Positions 45,386 through 52,500 of a stretch of DNA of 52,500 nt are shown piece by piece. The number at the start of each line of letters is the position of its first letter. Position 1 is the stretch's first letter. Under the pieces are notes generated by a model that did no database searches, had not been told where the DNA came from, and saw nothing but the letters and a program-made list of their open reading frames with translations. The translations under genes and the position numbers were made by a program. This DNA is from Symbiodinium natans (taxonomy: Eukaryota; Sar; Dinophyceae; Suessiales; Symbiodiniaceae). The stretch covers positions 80,294 through 132,793 of the forward strand of contig CAJNDS010002725.1 of NCBI GenBank assembly GCA_905221605.1. The letters run 5' to 3'.

Positions 45386-45530
45386 GGACTTGGGATGTTG
45401 CCCCCTTATGCTAACAGGCCCAAGGTTTAGGGTTTAGGGTTTAGGGTTTAGGGACGCTCCCCCTTATACCAACACTACAATCCCCGTCTTAAGGACTGTT
45501 AGTCTAAGGGGGAACATCCCAAATTTGGAC
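45382..45530. mobile_element. Hairpin element A3 with target-site duplication and internal telomeric block
   Basis: Arms ttgggatgttgcccccttat and aagggggaacatcccaa, flanked on both sides by the 8-bp direct repeat ATTTGGAC (45382-45389, 45523-45530). TTTAGGG units at 45424-45453 separate the left arm from a second, partial copy of the same arm. Minus-strand open frames abut both ends. Confidence 0.87.
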
Positions 45531-45913
45531 CTTCATTTCATCATGTCTGCATCCTCTGTGAACTCCTCCATGATGGTGTTCCCGGTTCCTTCGGGTCTGC
45601 AGGGTTCAGGGTTTAGGGTTGAGGGTTAAGGGTGTCGGGTTGAGGGTTCAGGGTTTAGGGTTGGTTTTTCACAGTGGACTCAAGTCTAGCCAGCCAGAGC
45701 GGAAAAAACCCTAAACCCCTTTTGCCACTGGACTGGAAGTCTAGCCCTAAAAACCCTAAACCCTAAACATCCATGTCTTGGGGCCTCAGTTGCAGTCTGC
45801 CAAGGTTCGCTCCTAGCCCTAAACCCTAAACCCTAAACCCTAAACCCTAAACCCTAAACCCTAAACCCTAAACCCTAAACCCTAAACCCTAAACCCTAAA
45901 CCCTAAACGCCCT

Positions 45914-46950
45914 CAGTCTCCAAGGTTCTCTCCATGGTCACGTCATCACCAGAGCTTCCCGCCTTAACGGTTCCGGCATCCTGCTCGGGCTCCCCAGGCT
46001 CCTGAGTGGTAGGGTTTAGGGTTTAGGGTTTAGGGTTTAGGGTTTAGGGTTTAGGGTTTAGGGTTTAGGGTTTAGGGTTTAGGGTTTAGGGTTTAGGGTT
46101 TAGGGTTTAGGGTTTAGGTTAGGGTTTAGGGTTTAGGGTTTAGGGTTTAGGGTTTAGGGTTTAGGGTTTAGGGTTTAGGGTTTAGGGTTTAGGGTTTAGG
46201 GTTTAGGGTTTAGGGTTTACGGGCCACCTGCCTGCATTCAGGGTCTTTAGGGTTAGCGCTTATATCGCTTATAGGGTTTGGTCGTCAAAGCTGACTCCGT
46301 TTTCTGCTTTTAAGTTTGACAGAACCCCGGAAAGTGCAAAAGACGGCGAAAAAGGGGATAGCGCTGGTCTTCCTAGCCTCTTGTTCCTGATCCAGCTTGC
46401 TGGTGTCTTTCACCTCACCAGGGGCAGATGAACATCATGAGATCTGAGATTAGGGCGGGTAAGGCAACCCTAAACCCTAAACCCTAAACCCTAAACCCCA
46501 AACCCCTAAACCCTAAACCCTAAACCCTAAACCCTAAACCCCCTCAGAAAGCCCCAGGAGAGACCTCTCACAGTCAGTTCGACCCCTCGCCTGCGAGGCG
46601 TGCGTCCTTGAGGCGTCCTGGCCACTGCCCGAGGTGCCTGCCGCGCGGACCTTTAAGGGTTTAGGGCTTTAGGGTTTTAGGGTTTAGGGTCTAAGGTTTA
46701 GGGTGTAGGGGGAGAAGGAGGGACCCTAGAAGAACCCCAAGTAGCCCCTAAATAAGCCCTAAATAATCCTTAACTAATCCCTAGATAACCCCTAAATAAC
46801 CCCCTACATAACCCCCTAAGTAACTCCTAAACCCTAAACCCTAAACCCTAAACTCCCCTGTAAGGGTCCCTCCTTTAGTCCCTTGAGACCTGGAGTTTGA
46901 TGGCCATGTCCACCATAAGCCGGTCCATCTCCTCGAACTTCCTTTTGGGG
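45914..46950 (-). CDS. Candidate exon series, charged protein
   Basis: Three open minus-strand stretches between telomeric arrays. About 46890-46950 reads APKRKFEEMDRLMVDMAIKL and ends in a CAG|GTCTCA donor that is the edge of element G2. About 46335-46432 reads VKDTSKLDQEQEARKTSAIP after a TGAG|GTG acceptor. About 45914-46005 reads TQEPGEPEQDAGTVKAGSSG. All are charged and plausible as one gene, but the joining frames were not checked to a firm model. Confidence 0.33.
46010..46220 (+). repeat. TTTAGGG array (about 210 bp)
   Basis: Perfect heptamers apart from one deletion near 46118, sitting between two candidate minus-strand exons. Confidence 0.96.
46716..46885. mobile_element. Element G2 split by telomeric repeat
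   Basis: Ends agaaggagggaccctag and aagggtccctccttta. CCCTAAA units at about 46817-46853. The right end is immediately preceded, in minus sense, by a CAG|GTCTCA donor. The intact relative G1 is at 5376-5515. Confidence 0.77.
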
Positions 46951-47414
46951 GCTTTAGGGTTTAGGGTTTAGGTTCAAGTTGTTGGGGGCTTTAGGACTTC
47001 AATGGGGGTTTCCTCGGACTTCCTTGGGAGTTTTTAGGTTTTATGTTGGTTTGGGGCTTTAGGACTTCACGGGGGTTTAGGTTTGGGGTGTGGGGTTTAG
47101 GGTTTAGGGTTTAGGGTTGTAGGGACCGCTCTGAGAGAGCATCATTAATTATGTCCTAGAAGACGAAGACTGCCAGGACGGGCTACTATACCCTATAACC
47201 CCCATCAAAAGGCCCTGTATATATGGTTCAGCGTCGAGCGTCCTGGGCCCCCCCCCCCCCCATGGTATCCCCCCCCCCCCAAGTCTACTCTACGGTCCCT
47301 AAACCCTAAACCCTAAACCCTAAACAAACCCTAAACCCTAAACCCTAAACCCTAAAACCTAAACCCTAACCCTAAACCCTAAACCTTAAGTCTTAAACCT
47401 TAAACCCTAAACCC

Positions 47415-47700
47415 TAAAACCCTGAACCCCCTAAACCCTAACCCTAAAACCAACCCCCAACCACACCACAGGGGGGGGGGGATCATCTTAGTACCCCATC
47501 CGCGGGGAAAACCCTAAACCCTAAACCCTAAAACCCTAAACCGTAAACCCTAAACCCTAAACCCTAAAACCCTAAAACCCTAAAACCCTAAACCCTAAAC
47601 CCCCTAAACCCTAAACCCTAAAACCCTAAAACCCTAAAACCAACCCCCAACCACACCACAGGGGGGGGGGGGTACCATTGGGGGGGGGGGGGGGGTAGGG
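47415..47700. repeat. Duplicated segment ending in a G tract
   Basis: The sequence ctaaaaccaacccccaacca, then caccacag and a G run, occurs at 47443 and again at 47633, separated by degenerate CCCTAAA units. Confidence 0.85.
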
Positions 47701-47954
47701 GGGAGGGGGGGGGGCCCGCCGGGGCTGAATCATATATATATATATGTATATATATATATATGTATGTATATAGGGTTGCCTGTGGGGATTCTAAGGCCTC
47801 GTAGCCCATCCTGGTGTAGAGACGACTGAGTGGTGCAGAGTATGCCACTCGGATGTTGGCTCTGAACGCTAAACCCGAAACCCGAAACCCGAAACCCGAA
47901 ACCCTAAACCCTAAACCCTAAACCCTAAACCCTAAACCCTAAACCCTAAACCCT

Positions 47955-48054
47955 AAACCAAACTCCCACGCCACAGTAGATGCGAGGTTCTGCTGCGTCA
48001 TCCGCGTCAACTTGCCCACAGCGCTGTCATCGATGGCCTTCAGGGGGGCCCCAA
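47955..48054 (-). CDS. OPR-like exon
   Basis: The minus frame reads APLKAIDDSAVGKLTRM followed by TQQNLASTV, the spacing and residues of an OPR repeat (PL-AI--SA----------QNLANT-WA). A GC donor right after STV (GCGTGG) would fit, with the following Trp-Ala expected in the next exon, which I did not locate with certainty. The exon is bounded by poly-C/G tracts upstream and a CCCTAAA array downstream. It probably belongs to a second OPR gene or a distant part of a similar one. Confidence 0.42.
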
Positions 48055-48439
48055 GCTCTTCCCCACCCCAAACCCCCCCACCCTCCCCCACCCCCCCCCC
48101 CACCCCCCCCACCCCCCCCCCCCCCCCCCCCCCCACCCTCCCCCTACCCCTCCATCCTCCCAAGACTCATTCAGGGTATCTAGGGTTTAGGGTCTAAACC
48201 CTAAACCCTAAACCCTAAACCCTAAACCCTAAACCCTAAACCCTAAACCCTAAACCCCACTTGGAGGTGAAGGTTCAGACGTAGTTTTAACATTAGGGTT
48301 GCAAGTAACATGTGGTTGTGGCAAAATATTGTCGCTCTAGTTACCCTGCTGTGTATCCCCGCTTGTAACTACCCTAAGCCCTTTGAATTTGGACTCAGCG
48401 CACTAGGTCCTAGGGTTTAGGGTGTAGGGTTTAGGGTTT

Positions 48440-48800
48440 CGGGTGCTTTTCGAGCATCTTCCCAAGCCTCGTCAAGAGATGGCCAGGGCAGTGCTGGGTT
48501 AGCCAGACCGCCATAGCCTTTAGGGTTTAGGGTTTAGGGTTTTTGGCACTTGCTTCCGACGAAGTTTTTCGTAGTAGGGCTTAGGGTTCAGGGCTTCGGG
48601 TTTACGCCAAAGCCTGAAACGGATTTAGGGGTTTGGGGGCGTGCAGGGCTTAGGGCTTAAACCCTAAACCCTAAACCCTAAACCCAAACCCTAAACCCTA
48701 AACCCTAAACCCTAAACCCTAAACCACTGGTTACTTCGGTAAAGGAAGCAAAAGAGCGGAGGCCAAAACAAGGACGACCAAGTCGCGCTGGACCCGATCC
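48440..48800 (-). CDS. Candidate exons, one with a membrane segment
   Basis: About 48738-48800 reads VTLDRVQRDLVVLVLASALL then LPLPK after a TGGCAG|GTG acceptor, a single membrane helix. About 48440-48515 reads YGGLANPALPWPSLDEAWED. Both are on the minus strand between telomeric blocks, upstream in gene sense of the OPR-like exon at 48 kb. Family unknown. Confidence 0.3.
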
Positions 48801-49453
48801 AGGGTCACCTGCCAGGTGATTTTTTGGGGGTTGAAGGTTTACGGATTAGGGGCCCTAAACCCTAAATCGTAAACCCTAAACCCTAAACCCGAAACCCTAA
48901 ACCCTAAACCCTTTGCTTTATGCTGGCGATCGCTAAGGCTCCAAGGACTTTGTAGTTGAAGGTTTTGTGGCCCGAAGGCCTTCTGGCAACAGGTTCTTAG
49001 GTTGTTTTGAGCCAGAAGGGTTGAGGGCTTAGGGGTCAGGGTTTAGGGTTTAGGGTTTGGGGTTTAGGGTTCAGGCTGAGGGCTCAGGGATTCTCGGGAG
49101 CAGGGCTTAAGATTTAGTGCTTAGGGTTTAGGGGTTTCGGGCGCCAGGACGGGAAGTTTTGCTCTGATGATCTCATTGCTATATACATGGAATGAATAAC
49201 TACCAATACAAAAAAGCCCGTCAGGCCCCATGTACCCGAAAATCCCTGACCAACCCTACCTCCTAAACCCTCAACACTCAACCCTTCTGGCTCAAAACCA
49301 CCACCACACACACATCTGGTGAAAGCCTGCCGAAAATTGTGGAAGCCTTCTGGAGGGGGGGTCCTTATTTCACGGCTTTACAAGCTGCTTGCGGCATATG
49401 AGGGGTAAGGAAATGCCCTAAACCCTAAACCCTAAACCCTAAACCCTAATCCC

Positions 49454-52070
49454 TTACAGGGCCTTGGGATACTGAAGGTACTCATAGGGATCCTCAGTCG
49501 TTGGCACGGCGCCGCGCGGGCCGTTGTCACCCTCGTCCAGCTCGCAGGCCTGTCTACCGAGTGCTGCGGTTTAGGGTTAGGGTTTAGAGTTTAGGGCTTA
49601 GGGTTTAGGGTGTAGGGTGTAGGGTGTAGGGTTTATAGGGTGTAGGTTGTAGGGTTTAGGGTTGTCTTGTTTCTTGCCACCCGCCTTGCTGCAGAAACTC
49701 TGAGATTCTAAGGTTTCTAGCGTCTAGCGTTTAGGTCACGTATATTTTCCCACCCACACAGCTGGACGAACCACTGTCACTTTAGGGCATTTTAGGTTGC
49801 AGGGGTTTATGGTATTTGGGGTTGATAATTCAGCCTCAAGAGGGTTGCTTACTGTAAAGGGTTTGTAGTCAAGGTCCAGAGATCAAGTCCCCTTGTAGCC
49901 CCAAGATACGTATGCGGATGTGTGTGTGTGTGTGTGTGTGCCAAGGATGTGTAAAAACAAGAACCCTTACCATGGCCCCTGAACCCGGACCTCCTAGGGT
50001 TTTAGGGTTTAGGGTTTAGGGTTTCGGGTTTCGGGTTTAGGGTTTAGGGTTTGTAGAGCCTCATCCAGATGCAAGGAGTTCACAAAGGCTGTCCACCGCT
50101 TCTTGGAGACCAAGGGCATGGACGTCTCGTAGATGTTGATGCCGCGCGTCAGGCGCGCGTTGCCGCGCGCGTCGTGGAAGATCTCGTTGTAGCGCTGGCA
50201 TAGCTGGGCCACCATGAGGTTCCTCAAGGCTGACTTCTGAACCCTAGGGTTTAGGGTTTAGGGTTTAGGGTTTAGGGTTTAGAATCCCAAAAGCCAGCCA
50301 CAAGAAAGCCGAGGTTCATGAGGTAGACATGCCAGCAGGCAGCGAAGGCCATGACAAACCACTTCAGCATCGGCTCCTCTGCCTGGAGCACAATCTCAAG
50401 AAAACCCGAAGCTTACTGGTTTCCCCAAACCCTAAACTGGCGAGGGCGCCGATGACCATATGCATGGGCGCCCGAGCCTTCCGGGCAGGGCTAAGCCCCT
50501 GAACCGAGGACGAATCTGCGGGCCAGGGAGGGTAAAGCCTCCCTGGCACACCCTTGCGGCCTGGACTTAACTACGTCATACACGACCATAGCGTAGCTAT
50601 ATAGTATCTCCCTAAATCGACGACCGTCGGCTACGGAGGTGGCCTCTTGGAGACCCTCCCGGCAGGCCCACAAAAGCGGGTGCCGGTCGAGGCCTCTGCT
50701 ACCCCCTACGTTTTGCTGCCCATCTGGCTGAGAACAAGGGCCCCCCTTGTTTGGGGGGGTTGGGGGGTAGAACCCTAAACCCTAAATGAGAATAAGCAGG
50801 GGGGTTGGGGTGGGGCATCATAGCGGCGCAGGGCGAGCGGCCCGAGTGCTTTTAGCACCTAAACCCTAAATAAACCCTAAATCCTAAACCCACCGAGAAG
50901 TCATGAGTGAGATTTGCGGGGCCACAGGGAACCTCTTTGGGGGCGGGGAGGGGGGGAGGGGGGTTATTGAAGCAGACCTATTTCCCTCATTTCCTCTTGA
51001 AGATCGAGTCGGCAAAGTTGGGGCCGTGTACCACCAGGTTGGCCCATTAAACCTTCTGAAACAAGAGGTTTAAGGGTTTAGGGTTTAGGGAACCCAGATC
51101 CCCTCCCCCTCCCCAGACCCCCCTTCGGCTTTAATAGTGCCCATTGTCGAGTTTTCGCGCCAAAACCGTCAAAGAACCCAGACCCCCCCCCCCCTTCCCG
51201 GACCCCGCGGCTTTACCGGTGCCCATTTTCGAGTGTTCGTGCGCCAAAACCTCCAAAAATGGCGCCGTTAAAGAACCCAGACCCCCCCTGCGGCTTTAAC
51301 GGCGCCAAAACCTCCAAAAAAGGCCCCGTCAAAGAACCTAGAGCCCGGAACTCGGATGTTCGCGCGCCAGGATCTCTCAAAATGGCACCGTTAAAGAACC
51401 CCACCCCCCGTACCGCCCGGAACCCCCCCCCCCCCCCCCGTGCAGGCCTTTCCCGTGCCTTTTCGCAGGCTTCTAACCAAAACTTACTTTCAACTCTACC
51501 CCTATATTCACCTCTATACTCAACCCTTGAATAAGAAATATATTTGAGGGTCTCGTTCAAACCTAAGTTTCTTATTCCCATTTGGGGTTTCAAGAAATTT
51601 CAAAACTCTGGCTGAAAAAGGCTGATTTCTTGTTAGAAGCCTCAGCCGTACCAGACACTGGTAGCATAAAACTGTAAAACAGCTCCTGGACCCTAGACCC
51701 CAAAACCCTAAATCCTTTTTCGGAAGCCCTACAACCCTATGACCCTGTGACCATATAACCCCAAAAACCCTGCAACCCGGCAACCCTAAACCAACCTCGC
51801 CTCCCCCTCCCACCCCCAAAGAGTCACAAGTACCCTCATAGTAGAAAGTAGGGGTTTCCGTAATAGGAAATACTACGACGGTTTGGGTAGGTGTCCCCCT
51901 AAACCCTAAACCCTAAACCTTAAACCCTGTGCCCTAAGCCCTAAACCCTTTGGGACCAGCACTGCCGAGGTGCGGTGGCAATGTCCTCGTAGTTCTCGCC
52001 CCCGTAGGTGTTAAATGCCATGGACAGCATCGACTCGAACGCCAAGGGCCAGCTATAGAAGTCCCGCATC
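49454..52070 (-). CDS. Ion-transport-domain channel, C-terminal four exons (pore, S6, cytoplasmic tail)
   Basis: Exons in gene order: 51980-52070, 50318-50382, 50060-50222, 49454-49549. They join in one frame and end in a TAA stop. Exon 1 holds a pore-helix-like segment (DFYSWPLAFESMLSMAFNTY, then GGENYEDI). Exon 2 is a hydrophobic helix (WFVMAFAACWHVYLM), read as S6. Exon 3 continues NLMVAQLCQRYNEIF and RLTRG, a tail I know from dinoflagellate and ciliate ion-transport proteins (family pattern LLNLLVAQL..Y, ARLNRG). Exon 4 gives ELDEGDNGPRGAVPTTEDP, matching the acidic DEGD..GG motif that follows in that family. Donors are GC, GA, GC; acceptors AG|G. The 1.6-kb first intron holds a 110-bp tandem repeat, a C-family element and telomeric blocks. 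Upstream exons (voltage sensor or S1-S5) should lie beyond the window. Ion selectivity cannot be read. Similarity is from memory of the family, not a search. Confidence 0.72.
50400..51080. other. First intron of the channel gene, left part
   Basis: Unique sequence with two overlapping 60-codon minus ORFs (50364-50673) that do not join the channel frame, and a G-rich tract near 50940. Possibly a repeat fragment. Confidence 0.45.
51085..51420. repeat. Tandem repeat of about 110 bp
   Basis: At least three partial copies of a unit containing ttaaagaacccagaccccc, gcggcttta, and gcgccaaaacctccaaaa, inside the first channel intron. Confidence 0.82.
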
Positions 52071-52078
52071 CTAGGAAA

Positions 52079-52425
52079 CCCCCTAAACCCTAAACCCTAA
52101 ACCCTAAACCCTAAACCCTAAACCCTAAACCCTAAACCCTAAACCCTAAACCCTAAACCCTAAACCCTAAACCCTAAACCCTAAACCTTCGAATTTAGGA
52201 GGGCTGAGGGTCCAGCGTTTGAGGGGCATGACTGTGGGGGTCCCAAGGACACAGTCTTTGGAACAGCAGAAAGCCCAGGGATGCCACTGAAAACCCCTAA
52301 ACCCTAAACCCTAGCCCTAAACCCTAAACCCTAAACCCTAAAACCTAAACCCTAAACCCTAAACCCTAAAAAAAAAACCTAAGCCCTAAACCCTAAACCC
52401 TAATCCCTAAACCCTAAACCCTCGA
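52079..52425 (-). repeat. Two CCCTAAA arrays with a shared flank
   Basis: Arrays at 52079-52187 and 52290-52425. The sequences just right of each (52189 and 52422 onwards) both begin cgaattta and stay similar for about 30 bp. Confidence 0.9.
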
Positions 52426-52500
52426 ATTTAAGTGGGCCTGGCGTCTGAATCGAGTTCGTACCCAAGGCTTGCGGAAGGCACGCCACGGCCGAGGCGAAGG

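Noticed and set aside
49000-49300. Two further spliced-leader-like matches (cttctggctcaaaac, once on each strand)
   Set aside because: Only about 10-12 matching bases and in opposite orientations; not distinguishable from chance.
1609-52425. Window as a chromosome end or subtelomere
   Set aside because: Arrays alternate in orientation, are short, and lie between exons of single genes; no terminal array is present.

Overview
This looks like nuclear DNA of a dinoflagellate, Symbiodiniaceae-like, though the genus is not established. Four things point there. The plant/alveolate-type telomeric heptamer TTTAGGG recurs through the whole window. Intron donors are often GC or GA, with AG|G acceptors. 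Hairpin MITE-like elements sit at or inside introns. There is also a degenerate copy of the dinoflagellate spliced leader. No prokaryotic operon, rRNA, tRNA or CRISPR array was seen.

Layout. The window is a mosaic of well over 100 TTTAGGG/CCCTAAA blocks (20 to 440 bp, both orientations, intact and degenerate) separated by unique islands of about 50 to 400 bp. Every gene that can be supported lies on the minus strand and is cut into small exons, so ordinary ORF calling misses it. From left to right the supported loci are: (i) 1-1543, an uninterrupted coding region of at least 514 codons running off the left edge (coiled-coil protein, family unknown); (ii) 26753-28079, six exons of an OPR/RAP-type helical-repeat protein (usually an organelle RNA-binding protein); (iii) 31270-38242, seven exons of a FAXDC2-like fatty acid hydroxylase/sterol desaturase with all its histidine motifs; (iv) 47955-48054, another OPR-like exon; (v) 49454-52070, four exons of an ion-transport-domain channel (pore, S6, conserved C-terminal tail and stop). 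About thirty more minus-strand open stretches look protein-like but match no family I can name. They are reported at low confidence because equally long open stretches occur inside proven introns. A U6 snRNA-like sequence lies near 18.8 kb.

Repeats. Beside the heptamer there are at least nine families of short inverted-repeat elements (called A to J here), each seen two to five times, plus poly-C/poly-G tracts of up to 36 nt, C-run/A-run junctions, AT microsatellites and several local tandem repeats. The most unusual pattern is that telomeric blocks repeatedly occupy the loop of the hairpin elements, splitting their two arms. Some elements, and some telomere-bearing introns, are flanked by 7-8 bp direct repeats. 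This fits an introner-like process in which transposon insertions and telomeric repeats together build introns.

Limits. Exon borders, family calls and repeat families were worked out by eye. Nothing was searched against a database, and no expression evidence is available.
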